From Lutraria lutraria (lineage: Eukaryota > Mollusca > Bivalvia > Venerida > Mactridae): 64,000 bases of DNA. The notes below the pieces were generated by a model. The model did not search any database. It was not told where the DNA came from and was given only the letters and a program-made list of their open reading frames with translations. A program made the position numbers and the translations under genes. The stretch covers positions 9,772,416-9,836,415 of the forward strand of contig OZ026844.1 of NCBI GenBank assembly GCA_964023205.1, given 5' to 3'. This document shows positions 12,608 to 31,982 of the stretch, one piece after another; positions within the stretch are counted from its first letter, which is position 1; each line of letters starts with the position of its first letter.

Positions 12608-15600
12608 TCAGAACTCTGAGAATGGCCGACTGTTCAAATACGTTTGTATCCTAGGAAGACCTTGAACTGTTTCTCGGTTATGTGAAAGAAGAGGAAAGTC
12701 CACTAAACAGCCCAGAAGGTGACAGTTCTCTAGATAACTGAACAACACAAGATCCGCAACAGTTAACTGAAAAAGAGTTGCACAAAATAGTTTAACCAGT
12801 CTTAACAACCACCTCTGAATAAAGGCACCCCTGCAAATAAAGGCCTTTTTATAAAAAGGTCATTGATTTCTTAGAACAAAATGACCTCCAAATGAGGGTC
12901 ACCATTAATAAAGATAGCATTTGCCTTCCCCGAGGGTTACTTTTGTTTACAGGTTTAACTTTACGTACTTGTATTAGAGCAACACGGTGCAACATTGGTT
13001 CTTTTAACCCCATACTTATCAAAAGGAGACAAAAGATACGTCTGTCTGAGTGTTTATTGGTGACATAATAAACTCTTGAGACATATATTGTTAATTTTAT
13101 AAATTCAGATATTCCCAGACAGAGACAGTACTGATATTTAAACAATATCATTATCGAGTTGTAAAATATCGAAGAAACATTGAAACCCGGCCCCTAGGTT
13201 ATAAAACTTGAGAACAGTCTATGAGCTCAAATCTCAATTCCTTTACCAAAGTATCATGATTGAAAAGATAGAGCTGATTAATGTAGATTAATTAAGCTGT
13301 TACGCAAATGTATCAATAATTATTATCTGATTGTAATTAACTTAGGAACATTAAAAGACAAGATGTGAGATTTGAGCTCAGAAACCGATCTTAAGTTTTA
13401 TAACTACGGGGACGGTCAGAGGATTTTTTTCTTTTGTTTGTTTGTTAGTATGTGGAAATGTGCAATTGAAATATCGAATGTTAAGATATTGCGATGTATG
13501 AGACTAGATATGTAAAAATACGGACACATTTCACATGTGGGGAGTATGTCCAACAAGCCAACGAAACGTTGCTGGTTCTACCCTGGTCTTAGTCAACCAT
13601 TAAAGTCGGAAAAGCCGCTGACGGTGCGATATTAGATCCCATCTACGTTAATATACCGAATACTTACTGATGAGCCAACAGAATATCCATCCTTTCCGGT
13701 TTGAACCATCAGGTTTTCAAGGTAACGTAGATAAGTCGGAACTTTTTCTTTCGTATATTCAGCAAGAAGTTGAGCCTGAAATAAAATCCAGTCAGACGTT
13801 TAAAGAATACGGTCTGTTAATAAAAGCCATTCTCAAAATAGGTCAGTTTTGAAACTTCTTTTTTTATGGCGCTAGGATAAATCTCATTTGAAAGTACATG
13901 TATGCTCTAATTCGGCCAGTTTCGGTAGGATTCTCGTGTACTTCGTGCATACAGTGATTGGAGGCCCGGAATTGGCCGAAAGCTGACGATTGATAACGAA
14001 CCGAAAAAAAAACATATTTTTCAATATAGTTATTAACTATAACACTACATGCATGTAGTAAAGCTCATTTCCTTGAATAAGTGTCTAAATAAGTATATCA
14101 TCATATAGTTGGTAAATATGTGTGATTCACTGACCCGCTTTTCTTTATCGGGGTTAAAATGCATCGGAAGCATTGGTAGAAACATGTCAAGGCACGTGTC
14201 CAAAATTTGATCCACAACAGCCATTTCTACATTTCCTTTTCCGTATAAATCTGTAACGTATAATATCAAGTTAAAAATGAATTCTCTTCTTACTTTCCAT
14301 AATTAAATGCATTAAGTTATTTATATTGAAAAGGTTGAAAGCGATCGAATGATTGAATTGGTCGTTGAATGAGATTTCAATTTAGCTTCTGTTTCGGCAA
14401 CTATGAAGTATAACAACAGGGCAATGAACTCGTGAACTGTGGGTGTCCGTATTCACACATTAAGCTTTTTTAAGAATACCCATTGAAATCAGTTTGATAA
14501 AACGTAAAGTTTCTTTTTTTGCTCAGTATAGTTGATGTATTAACTGACATCTATGATGCAATTTGAATCTATACTACAAATATAACGCTCGAGTGCAATC
14601 TCTACCCAGAATTGTCGTTCCTTTCCAATCCACACATACCTCTGTCAACGTCTCAATGCCAAGATTCTTGACAAACTACACTGTGATCGATAAACATGCT
14701 TTTGTGTATATTTTATAATTATTTGTTAGGTGTCATCATGAAATGTGTCATATTGTTTTAGAAAAACGCTTCAGGTTGCTCCGTTATAAGCTGTGTCATT
14801 AGGGATTATTTAACCTTGTAACTGTAAAACTAATTTGGCGGAATAATTGCGAAGTAAACAATTCAAAACACGGATAATATAATGAAGGGATACCAGGCTC
14901 TGATGTCAGTTTCCTATAATTTAGTTTAAGTATGCGATTCTCTTCAGACAAACAAAACAACACAATCTATGTTATTTTATTTTTTAGGTGTTGTAACCAT
15001 TTTTAAATCACAAGTCTGTCACTGTAAAGCCGGACTACTTTTTAGACGTTGACAGAGGTTAGTGTGAGCGTAGCGGGAATGACAACTCTGGGTAGAGATT
15101 GGCTCGAGTGGTGAAGCAAATATCAGTTAACGTGACGTAAGGAAACAATCAGTGCGGGTAATCTAGAACATTGTAAGAACATTATATTGATGCATCTATA
15201 AAATCTAGAACACAATCTGGGACTCTTCAGAGCTTAAACCCAGTTCACATTATATTATTATCAAGTATCTAGGACATTTCGTATAAACAAATCTGAATAT
15301 AAGCATATAGATCTATATTATGTCATGTTTCTCTTGAAAAATTAAAGCGATAGATTGTGAGATCCCGTTGCCTCTGTATCTATTTGTTAATAAGTTAATT
15401 CATATTAGATCTAACGCTGTTTACAAACCATATCGAGAATGGTAGAATGTTGACCTCGTCCAACGCTTTAAATGGCGAAATTAGAACATTGACTGTTCTA
15501 TTTCTTTAGAAAATTGTTTTACAAACCAGATTTCCATGAGCGATTTCGTAGTCTAAATTCTGAACTTATGCTTAACTTGCGTAAAATTGTTCTATACTAA

Positions 15601-17032
15601 CAATTATACAAAGTTCGCGACCTTTAAATGTGATTGATGTTATAAGTATAGTTTAATAGGGTTATGCGTTATATATTCCCATATATCTACAACCGAGTAT
15701 TAAACGTACAGTGAAACCTGTGAACAAATGCAACCTTTCGGAAAGACAAAAAATGGCCTTTATTGACAGATGGCCTTTATTCACAATACGGGCTCGGTCA
15801 TTTTCTTGTAAATACTCAATGACGGTTTTATAAGAATATCATTCGACTTTATTCGGCCGTGGAAGTTTCCGCAGGTTTGAGTGTACACCATATATCGGTA
15901 TTCACTTAAAAAGTTTGGGTTGCTAAGTTAAAAGTGTCTCTACACCGTCGGTTCATTTTAGAATATATATATTTTTTTTAAATCATCGTAATGTTGTCAT
16001 CGATCCCAAAATATGTACTTCGTGATTAATATTTTTCCACCCAGTATTTGTGTCATTAGATATAGCTTTCATAGCACATTATGAATCAAAATAACTGAAT
16101 TCATTAAATGTAGAATTAATTGTACTTACTGAATTCTCTCGCTAGGTACCTGTTAATAGCCATACTCTGACATATAGTCACATTTCCGTCGACTTCTAGA
16201 ACCGGTACGTTTCCTTGTGGCATTCCTGTAAAATATATGTACGTACATGTATATCTAACAGAGGTAAATCCGTTTCGTTTGTACATCCGTACACCCGCCC
16301 TTATATTCGTCGATCCGTCCGTCCATTCGTTTCTCGTTCGTTTTCCTATTCCATCTTAACTCTCTCATTTTGATAACAACAGACGTACGTTCTAACTTTT
16401 CAAATTAATGGTAGAATTACTATTGAGTATACTTTTAGTCAAATAGTCAAAAAGAAACATGGGTCTCGCCCGGAGTATAACACCAGCAACCCATAGAGCA
16501 TCAGTTCTCACAACCAGCCAAGTGATTCTTCTTCACTTTTAGAGTCGAAGAAAATTCTGCCACTTTCGCTCGGAGGGGGGAGGGGGGGGGACGTAGATGC
16601 CCGTATTGTTCTGCTCTGATAACACAAACTAATTCTAGTAACCAGTATGTACGAGTAACAAAGTATATCAGAAATGAAATCATGAATAACACAGTGCAAC
16701 CTCTCCAGAGCGGTCCTTTCTTCAGTAACAACCTCCATTCAACAACAGTATTATTTTCCCACTGGATGACTCAACTATTGATTTACCCTCTCTAGAGCAA
16801 CAACCTCTCAACAACAACATAATTTTGCTACTCCCACTGTATAAATGTAACGCGACCACTTTCTTGACAATTATGAATATGTAATCCCTTATTACTTACT
16901 AGCTTTCTGGTCTGGCCAATCCGATCGCTCAATTATGATTTCCTCGAAACTTTCTCCGGCTGCAGCAAACAGTAACCGGGCACCTTCGCCCCTTCCCCGA
17001 ATTTTAAAATAAGTTAATTTGTAAGTCGGCAT
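12608..17032 (-). CDS. GST gene A, sigma-class glutathione S-transferase
   Basis: Cytosolic enzyme family that conjugates glutathione to electrophiles; some sigma members act as prostaglandin D synthases or lens S-crystallins. Exons in transcript order: 16900-17032, 16130-16225, 14135-14250, 13668-13775, 12608-12766, giving 203 residues, normal for the class. The N-terminal thioredoxin-like domain starts MPTYKLTYF and has Tyr8, Arg14, Trp39, Lys43, cis-Pro52 and the Gln64-Ser65 glutathione motif. The helical domain has Asp98 and the TVAD N-cap box (Thr153-Asp156). It is the most divergent of the five: exon 2 is 3 bp longer (one extra residue in the DGNVTICQS loop), the exon 3 donor is GTCAGT, its upstream region lacks the TATA block of B-E, and intron 2 has no 36-bp satellite. 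Class assignment rests on remembered family motifs; exons and residues are seen. Confidence 0.9.
13189..13412. mobile_element. foldback/MITE in gene A intron 4
   Basis: The left arm (CCCCTAGGTTATAAAACTTG, then GAGCTCAAATCTCA) is complementary to the right arm (TGAGATTTGAGCTCA, then AAGTTTTATAACTACGGGG). A single arm of the same family lies near 11735-11795. Confidence 0.65.
14588..15110. mobile_element. TIR element in gene A intron 2, about 68-bp arms
   Basis: The left arm (CTCGAGTGCAATCTCTACCC to CCTCTGTCAACGTCTC) is matched in reverse by GACGTTGACAGAGG to GGGTAGAGATTGGCTCGAG. No ORF lies between the arms, so it is non-autonomous. A fragment related to its right arm (GAGCGTAGCGGGAA) recurs near 58120-58150. 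Confidence 0.65.
16691..16841. mobile_element. MITE, ACAGTGCAACCTCTC family, right end shortened
   Basis: The left end is intact (ACAGTGCAACCTCTCC). The right end stops at CTACTCCCACTGTA, missing the usual GAGAGGTTG block. Located in gene A intron 1. Confidence 0.65.
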
Positions 17033-17612
17033 ATTTTGTGTTTTCTTTTTACGGTCCTGTCTTAACCAAACCTGATAACACGCTGACAGAGAACCCTGAT
17101 ATCAGTTTAGAAATATATCTAGGTTATCTTATTTATCTGCATGACGTCCATTTTTTGCATCATTGAATTTTTTTCTCTCTCTATCTCTACATTATATAAT
17201 TATGTACGTGACCAATGTTGAAAACTAACTTAAGGACATAACAGAATGAAAACGTAAAGACAGAATTTTGAAATGAGCTAAAATAAATAATTCAAGGGCA
17301 GATAACTCAAAAATGAGAATCCCGACCCCCATTTTCTTTTCGCTTAAAATGTTTCTATTACCATATGCTATGATCATGCAAAGTTGTTTTTTAAATTATG
17401 TCAATACGTTTTCATTCTGTCTATATGTCTATGTGAAAAGCGTCAGATACGTCACTAAAATGAAGATTGTGTTTGTAGTGTATGGAAATATCTGAAACCG
17501 AGACCATGTTGCTTTGTGCTAGGCTGCTATCACATTTGAGAATATCCTGAAGGCGAGGGCCAACAACATCTATTACCAATTAGATTTTCAGTTCGACCAG
17601 AGACACTTTATT

Positions 17613-17940
17613 ACAGTACAACCTTACAAAAGCAACACCCTTATGGAGTAGAAAAATATGTTGTTGTTGAGAGGTTGTTGCTCTAGGGGGGGGGGGGGTT
17701 CATTTATTAGTTAAATCGTGCAGTGGGAAATAATCATGTTGTTGTTGAGAGGCTGTTGCTCTAGAGAAGTTAACTTATTAGTTAAATCGTGCAGTGGGAA
17801 ATAATCATGTTGTTGTTGAAGTGAGGCAGTTGCTGTAGAGAGGATGGATAAATAGTTACATCGTGTTGTAGGAAAATCACACTGTTGTTGCAGAGAGGTT
17901 ATTGCTCAAGAGAGGGCCGCTCTGGAGAGGTTAAACTGTA
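17613..17940. mobile_element. expanded MITE, ACAGTGCAACCTCTC family
   Basis: The ends are ACAGTACAACCTTAC and GAGAGGTTAAACTGT. The interior carries about three tandem copies of a roughly 75-bp block (TTGTTGTTGAGAGG, TTGCTCTAG, TTAAATCGTGCAGTGGGAAA) and an 11-12 bp G run near 17687. The left edge of the 12.7-kb duplication falls inside this element. Confidence 0.65.
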
Positions 17941-18674
17941 TATTTATTATAGCGTCCCTGGTTCGACCCTAATAAATAAGATTTTATGGTTGAATATTTC
18001 TCACGGTGATGTTTTCGCAACTGCCCTGTCTTGTCGCAAGATCCTCAGTTTTTGGTATGGTTCACTTTTCAAAAGTATCAGTATTAGATACTATTTAAAT
18101 AAAATGAACAATTATGCTGTCAACTGTGGATTCAAATTTCTTTTCCGCTTTTGATCCGATTCTATTTCAATTGTTTGCAATACTACTAATGTATTTTGTT
18201 ACATTGGGCCATGATACATCTCGGGTAACAGATGGTATAGACATACCTCTTTAGTGTTATTTGACTCTGAGATGACTTTTATATTAAAGTGTAGTAGTGT
18301 ACGTATACAATCAGCATTACACATATTACAGTTTATTTTTATGGTAACTCTGCAAAGATTATTTCAGAATTCGCCATTGTAAACAAAGGCATTGGCCCTG
18401 CCGGATCAATGTTATTACAGAAACCTTCCAATTAGTTTTACAGGGAAGAGTAAATATGTTTGCATCTATGGTTAATTTTGTATCGGAATACTTATCCACA
18501 TGTTTACAAAATAGACATAATGATATACATGTACAAATATTTAAGTACTACAGCACATTGTAGAGACGTAATTCAAACGGTTAACAAACCAATGTTGATC
18601 TAGTAGTTACGGTTTCATCTACATTGTACAGCTGGTCCACATTATTTGACAGTGTAAACAATATATATATTATA

Positions 18675-18888
18675 TACAGTAAAACTATGAAAACCGGATC
18701 CTTTCGGGACTGGGCCGAGTGTCCGGGTTTCTGAGAATTCCCTTTTCTGAGAACTTTTGTTAAAAATTCAGATAAAAATGGGACATGAAATATCGTCCAA
18801 TTTTCAGGGAATTCCTATTTTCAGGGAGCCCGATTTTCTTGAAATTCCGGTTTTCAGGGAGTCCGGTTTTCAGGGGTTAGACTGTACA
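18675..18888. mobile_element. TACAGTaaaAC-ended MITE (AAACCGG family)
   Basis: The left end TACAGTAAAACTATGAAAAC and right end GGTTTTCAGGGGTTAGACTG are approximate inverted repeats, flanked by TA. Interior rich in TTTTCAGGGA and CCGG. The second copy is at 31387-31599, and a relative lies at 59517-59690 in gene E intron 4. Confidence 0.6.
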
Positions 18889-19269
18889 TACATGTACGTC
18901 ATTTTAAAGATTAACTTTGCTATTGGTCTCATTAGTCAATATTAGTTATTGATTTCCTATCACATTGTTAGTGCATGTTAACACTGGTCAGTATTTGGTC
19001 AAGTATAGAGGACACTTGATCCTTGTCCTAATTTCTGTATTCAGCCAAGTTTGTCACGCAAAATAGTATGGCAAATTTCTCAAGGTTCGCTCTTATGGTC
19101 AGTAAAATCGATGTACATTGTATTCGATAAATTTGATAAAAACGACTCTGCAAAATCGATTGTGATTTTTTGTCATTTCGTGCCTAATTGGAATATACAT
19201 GTAGTTGCGTTGTAACAAAGTTATAATTATCAAAATTAATGCATTTCCTATAAAGAGCATTCCCTTTTT

Positions 19270-20285
19270 AGCTCACATGTCACAAAGTGAGCTATTAGGA
19301 TCACTCTCCTTCCGGCGTCCGGCGTCGTACGTCGTGCGGTGTGCGTCGTCAAACTTTATGTTGTGACCACACTAGGGGCCACATTTTTGGCTCAATGTTA
19401 GCAAAACTGGGTCAGAACGTTAATATCAACAAAATCTCGGACGAGTTCGATATTGGGCCATTTGGGGTAAAAAACTAGGTCACCAGGGCCAAATAAGGGA
19501 AAACCTTGTGAACACTTTAGAAATCACTGTTTTGACTGGATCTTCATGAAACTTTGTCAGAATGTTTATTTTAATAATATGTAGGTCAAATTTGATAATG
19601 GATCATTTCTGTAGTAAAATAAGGTCACTAGGGCAAATTGCTGGAACACCTTGTGAACACTCTAGAAGTCACTGTTTTGATTGGATGATCATGAAACCTT
19701 GTCAGAATGTTTGTCTTTGTAATATCTTGGACGAGTTCGAACATGGGTTATCTTGGGTCAAAAACTAGGTCGCTAGGTCAAATCTTATGAAAAAAACATG
19801 TTAACACTGTAGATTTCACAGTTATTATTGGATCTTCACCAATCTTTGTCAAATCGTTTGTTTTAATAATATAACGGTCAAGTATTAATATGGGTCATCT
19901 GGGATTAATAACTAGGTCACCAGGTCAAATCTTAGGAAAACTTTGTTAACACTGTAGATGTCACAGTTTTAATTGGATCTTCACCAAACCTTGTCAAAAT
20001 GTTTGCCTCAATGATATGTGGGTCAAGGACGAACATGGGTCAGCCGGGTTTAAAAACCAGGTCACAAGGTCAAATCTTAGGAAAACCTTATTAACACTGT
20101 AGATGTCAAATTTTGATAGTATCTTCACCAAACCTAGTCAGACTGTTTGTCTAAATGATATGTATAACAAATTCGAACATAGGTCGTCTGGGGTCAAAAA
20201 CTAGGTCACCGGTTCAAAACAATGTTTTAATGAGTGAACAGTGATTGTCATGTGAGCGATATAGGGCCATCTTGGCCCTCTTGTT
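19270..20285 (+). repeat. 1-kb dispersed repeat with internal ~146-bp repeats
   Basis: Begins with the short palindrome AGCTCACATGTCACAAAGTG-AGCT and a CGTCCGGCGTC stretch, ends GGCCATCTTGGCCCTCTTGT. Six internal repeats are marked by AACTAGGTCACCAGGTCAAA-like blocks near 19473, 19617, 19764, 19910, 20056 and 20202. From memory such sequences are widespread in bivalve genomes. Chance ORFs here are not genes. Confidence 0.75.
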
Positions 20286-20693
20286 ATGACTAGTGCAGTA
20301 TTATATTTTAAAAACGTCAGGTCTGTTCATGAAATCATATCATTTCTTATTTCTATGATTTATTTTTTAGATGTTTTTGTTTAAGTAAATTATTACCTAT
20401 GAAAATATTGTTTAGTAACATTAAAGCATCTACGTGCAATTAAGTTATCAAGCAATTCTAAAACATTTTCTATATGTCTTCAGTTTGTCTTGGTCGAAGG
20501 TTACGACACGGCACACAATATTGTACTATGAGACAAGACGTCATAAACTTTGTTTAGATCTAAATTTAGAGTATTCATTAAATTTGTATGATTGGTAGGA
20601 TATACGTCTTCATATTTTTAGAAGGTTGACGTCATTTTCAAATCTATTTTGTGGCACATTTATTTCAATATCTGTATGTTATTATTTTTTACT

Positions 20694-20830
20694 ACAGTAC
20701 AACTTCTCCAGACGGACCTTCTCTAGAGTAACAACTTGCCTTCAACCACAGTGTGATTTTTTTCCCACTGCATGGTGTAACTATTGATCAATGCTCCCAA
20801 AAGATGTTGCTTTAGAGAGTTTGCACTGTA
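20694..20830. mobile_element. MITE, ACAGTGCAACCTCTC family, internally deleted
   Basis: The ends are ACAGTACAACTTCTCC and GAGTTTGCACTGTA. Compared with the copy at 33427-33613, about 50 bp carrying CCTCTCTAGAGCAACAACC is missing. Confidence 0.7.
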
Positions 20831-21171
20831 GTAGACTCTTAAGCCTCGCCTTTAGAAGGTAAATACATGTACTAGCTATTATCTCCTAATTATTGTATCA
20901 TTGTGTATTTTTTTTATTGCGCACTGTACCTGTATGGAAAGCTATTATAAAACTATCAGCTGTAGTTGCGGCGATTTGGTGTTCTCTGAGAGAGCTCCAG
21001 TCTATGTTGTTTTTTTCATATAGCACTGTTTGTTGGTTTTAATTTGTAATATTCACTGTGATAGTTTGGTATATTGTGATAAAGAATTTTCACTATTGCA
21101 GACACTGTAGTGTACTTTGTATGTTTTTGTTTCGTCAGTCATGTTTTATCTTAGTATAATCAGAATAAAGT

Positions 21172-21355
21172 ATATACAGTAAATTTTCGATTATCCGAAC
21201 TCGGATTATCCGAACACCTGGTGTTATCCGAAATGAATCCCGATTTCCCACTATATGAATGTAAAAAAACTCCATTATCCGAATCGTGTTATCCGAAACC
21301 TTGACATTTCGGAAATTATGCTTCGGTCCCGTCGATTTCGGCTACTTGAAATTGA
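21172..21355. mobile_element. MITE with ATTATCCGAA body, right end lost
   Basis: The left terminus TACAGTAAATTTTCGATTA is present and several TTATCCGAA words follow. The right terminus seen in copy 2 (TCGAGGTTTTACTGTAC near 34130) is missing. Confidence 0.65.
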
Positions 21356-21626
21356 AGTTACCCCAGTCTATTCGTAACCAGAATAAATAAACGTTTCATA
21401 TTACGTTTGGTCAAGGTGGTATATATTAGAATACTGATAGTATAGCATCTCTGGTTTGGTGCACTATATGATTACTGGTATTGTCTATTGTTCCGTAGCT
21501 CTAGTTGCCTTTGATTTTTTTCAAATGGGCTCCAACCCACGACCCTATATCAGTGAGAGTAGTTCATTTTTATAAACGATACACGTAGAATAATAAGAAT
21601 AAACACAGAGTGTAAATTTAAATATA

Positions 21627-21632
21627 TTTATT
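21627..21632 (-). terminator. polyadenylation signal of GST gene B
   Basis: AATAAA on the minus strand, 61 bp beyond the stop. The same word at the same place lies at 34424-34429 (gene C) and 45055-45060 (gene D). Confidence 0.65.
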
Positions 21633-21692
21633 CGTCATTTCAAATAGTGTTAACATAGCATTAAATAGTGTCAAATTGTCAATTAACTCAGA

Positions 21693-28045
<6,353 letters not shown>

Positions 28046-29019
28046 CTACGTTAAATCAATATTTGCCCCACACTGACGATATTTTTAGCACAGTCCTAGT
28101 TTTAAACGCAACTCTTGACCCTAAGTGCCTGTCATCGATTGATAATGTGATCATGACTCTAATGTTACATATTAAAACGAACAAAAACAGGAACATGGGT
28201 AAATTTTAGAGACATGTTTTAGCAATGAAAATACGCTCCTTAGATTAGGGACTTCATATTTTCTGGGACACACTGTTCATTTAATATGTTGTTTTATCAC
28301 AAAAATGTACGTACGTTAACTTGCATATTATAAATATGGGTTATAGTAAACATAAAAAACACTAATAGATTATTCATGTTTAATTTATAAGTTCTGAGAC
28401 ACCGAAAATGCAACATATGAAATGCCATACTCTAAAATACATTGTCTGACAACAAGACTGGTAAAATAAAATTTGTTATAAAATACACCACCTATTGTAT
28501 GTACAGTGTATTTGTAATCTCTTTGTCTGTTGTAAGATTGTGCGTATCGTATTCTGCTTTGACATTTTGAAGAATTGTGAAGAAATGTCGTCCTAAGAAT
28601 TCAAAAATGCGTGTTTATGACATTTAATAAAACATCGAATGCTAAATATTTCTTTAACGGACCAGTGAACATCAACTAATTGCGCGTCAAACGCCAATTT
28701 GATTTGTTTCACACGGCATTAGACTTTATATACCTGTACTAGTATTTACTTTAATTAAGAGCTATGGCTATCAGGTTTCAAAATACACAGGCAGCTTTAT
28801 TGTAATATATGGAGTAATATTTTTTTCATAAGTAATTAGCATAAAAAATGGCTTGTATGCCCTCTAGTATTTCTTGTTCAAAATATCACATACATAATAT
28901 ACATACACATTTACAGTCAGGTATCTAAGGGTAACAATGTACAATGTATATGATTAAGTATTGTCCGCTTACAAAGGTGTTAAACTATTGAACAATTTAC
29001 ATTTAGTTAAAAGTTAAAA

Positions 29020-29265
29020 CCATGTTAATAACACTGTTACCATAAACAATCATGTATGTATGTTTACCAACATTACTATCTTCTAATACTTTCCCTAAAC
29101 CTGAAACTTTACATAATCCTAATAATGCCCCACCATATTCATTAACAGTTTTAGCTTAGCTTTTCCTAGGTAAAACATCAACTAAAACATTCACGTCTGA
29201 TAATAAATGTTTAACAAATTCATTTTCATTTTCTACATAATCCGGTCTTTCAGCAACCTTGAGTT
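29020..29265 (-). pseudogene. LINE endonuclease fragment, decayed
   Basis: The minus strand reads a broken frame with words such as PDYVENENEFVKHLLSDVNV, then NEYGGALLGLCKVSGLGKV and SNVGKHTYM. These resemble the end of the endonuclease domain of CR1/Jockey-like retrotransposons (a NEYG...LL.LC, then VGK.TY pattern, recalled from the family). It has an internal stop and no flanking ORF. The duplicate is at 41776-42022. Confidence 0.5.
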
Positions 29266-29610
29266 AAAATCGCTTGTGACAATAAAATTTGTCATCATAC
29301 AAAGTATTGCATATCATTTGCAATTAATATGCATAGTAATATGTAATAACATCAACAGCGGTCCTGTGCGTGAATGTTAGCTGACTTACCTGACTTTCTT
29401 GTACTCAATTCTGCCGAATTTATGGATCACCCCTCGTAAGAATTAATCTGTTGTATGCATAAAAGATTAAAAATCATCGAAAAATGCCTCATCATGTCTT
29501 TTATGTGTACAGTTTGTAACTCCTCAAAGTCGGTGCATTTTTTTGCATTATGAAATTAATTCAAACAAACACCATTTTATGTAAACATTTGTACATATAA
29601 TTATAAAAAG

Positions 29611-29820
29611 AAATCAAAGTACTGAAAGTACTCACTGAACTTACATAGACTTGCACTGCATCATGGACAGGGAACTAGTGCATGGCGGATGGAGAAAAAC
29701 GTAGCGCTTTGGTCCGCATCAAAATTCATTGCAGTGCAATGGTTAAACTAGTTTCCATTCCATGTTGCAGTGCACGTCTATGTAAGTTCAGTTTCCAAGA
29801 GTATTTCCATTACTTTATTT
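29611..29820. mobile_element. foldback element, TACTTTCAGTACTTTGAT family
   Basis: The left arm (AAATCAAAGTACTGAAAGTA, then CACTGAACTTACATAGACTT) is complementary to the right arm (GTCTATGTAAGTTCAG, then AGTATTTCCATTACTTT). Arms are about 65 bp and imperfect. Interior has CATGGCGGATGGAG. The duplicate is at 42372-42582. A diverged piece lies at 49600-49870 and a partial at 9545-9715. Confidence 0.65.
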
Positions 29821-31386
29821 GGGATTGTCTATGATGTTGGCCCTATTCATAAGTATTGGTTATTGATTTCTTGATAACATTTTACTGAATGTTGACAACA
29901 CTGGTCAGTGTCTGAAGGACGTTTGTCACGCAGCATATTAAGTGTGGCACAATTCTCAACCTGTCGTTTTCGTGCTTAATAGAATCGTTGTACGTTGTAC
30001 TCAGTAAAATCAATCGGCTGGCATCTACAAATCTACAATCGACTGTGTTTATCTCTTTTCGAGCATCGTTAGAATATACACAACATCACTACAAAATCAG
30101 CTACAATTCTATCTGCATAGAAATCATTATTGTTTTGTAATAAAGGGATAATTGCAAATATAATACAGTGAGTAAAAAGTATGAATTCTCTTTGAAAGTA
30201 TGTATGTCGGTGCTTTTATTAATTAGAATTATACTAAAAAACAGCGGGTGTGAGTACTAGTATCCGTCGTTTATTAGACAAAGCTCTGGTTCAAAAACAT
30301 CCTGTCTGTCTATAAAATTAAATCACTTTTCTCAAGGTTTATTCTTGAGTAGTTTTATGTTAAGTGAAAATGCTTTTATAAAAAATAGGCTTTCATGGAA
30401 AAAAACTTCTGTGACTATGTTTTGGCCAAGGCTTACGATAGATCGTATGCCTTTGTATCATAAGACAAGGAAATTACGACATGAACGTTACACTTTGTTT
30501 CGGGAGAGGAGGGGAACTAACTACAGATTTGAATCAAAACGGTTGGGGGAGCATCTGTAAGAGGATGGATAAATAGTTACATCGTGTTGTAGAAAAATCA
30601 CACTGTTGTTGCTCAAGACAGGGCCGCTCTGGAGAGGTTAAACTGTATATTTATTATAGCGTCCCTGGTTCGACCCTAATTAATAAGATTTTATGGTTGA
30701 ATATTTCTCACGGTGATGTTTTCGCAATTGCCCTGTCTTGTCGCAAGATCCTCAGTTTTTGGTATGGTTCACTTTTCAAAAGTATCAGTATGATACTATT
30801 TAAATAAAATGAACAATTATGCTGTCAACTGTGGATTCAAATTTCTTTTCCGCTTTTGATCCGATTCTGTTTCAATTGTTTGCAATACTACTAATGTATT
30901 TTGTTACATTGGGCCATGATACATCTCGGGTAACAGATGGTATGGACAGACCTCTTTAGTGTTATTTGACTCTGAGATGACTTTTATATTAAAGTGTAGT
31001 AGTGTACGTATACAATCAGCATTACACATATTACAGTTTATTTTTATGGTAACTCTGCAAAGATTCTTTCAGAATTCGCCATTGTAAATAAAAGCATTGA
31101 CCTGCCGGATCAATGTTTTTTACAGAAACCTTCCAATTAGTTTTGCAGGGAAGGAAGAATAAATATGTTGTTTGCATCTATGATTAATTTCGTATCCGAA
31201 TACTTATTCACATGTTTACAAAATAGACATAATGATATACATGTACAAATATTTAAGTACTACAGCACATTGTAGAGACGTAATTCAAACGGTTAACAAA
31301 CCAATGTTGATCTAGTAGTTACGATGTCATCTACATTGTACAGCTGGTCCACATTATATGACAGTGTAAACAATATATATATTACA

Positions 31387-31599
31387 TACAGTAAAACTAT
31401 GAAAACCGGATCCTTTCGGGACTGGGCCGAGTGTCCGGGTTTCTGAGAATTCCCTTTTCTGAGAACTTTTGTTAAAAATTCAGAAGAAAATGGGACATGA
31501 AATATCGTCCAATTTTCAGGGAATTCCTATTTTCAGGGAGCCCGATTTTCTTGAAATTCCGGTTTTCAGGGAGTCCGGTTTTCAGGGGTTAGACTGTAC
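31387..31599. mobile_element. TACAGTaaaAC-ended MITE, copy 2
   Basis: Duplicate of the element at 18675-18888, with the same termini and very few differences. Confidence 0.6.
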
Positions 31600-31982
31600 A
31601 TACATGTACGTCATTTTAAAGATTAACTTTGCTATTGGTCTCATTAGTCAATATTAGTTATTGATTTCCTAATCACATTGTTAGTGCATGTTAACACTGG
31701 TCAGTATTTGGTCAAGTATAGAGGACACTTGGTCCTTGTACTAATTTCTGTATTCAGCCAAGTTTGTCACGCACAATAGTATGGCAAATTTCTCAAGGTT
31801 CGCTCTTATGGTCAGTAAAATCGATGTACATTGTATTCGATAAATTTGATAAAAACGACTCTGCAAAATCGATTGTGTTTTTTTGTCATTTCGTGCCTAA
31901 TTGGAATATACATGTAGATGCGTTGTAACAAAGTTATAATTATCAAAATTAATGCATTTCCTATAAAGAGCATTCCCTTTTT

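Noticed and set aside
19562..19768. 68-residue ORF, also at 32296
   Set aside because: It lies in the 1-kb dispersed repeat; the apparent conservation is explained by the 12.7-kb duplication.
30345..30560. 71-residue ORF, also at 43106-43321, as a conserved gene
   Set aside because: The two copies are explained by the tandem duplication. The frame lies in degraded LINE-like sequence and ends at the duplication junction.
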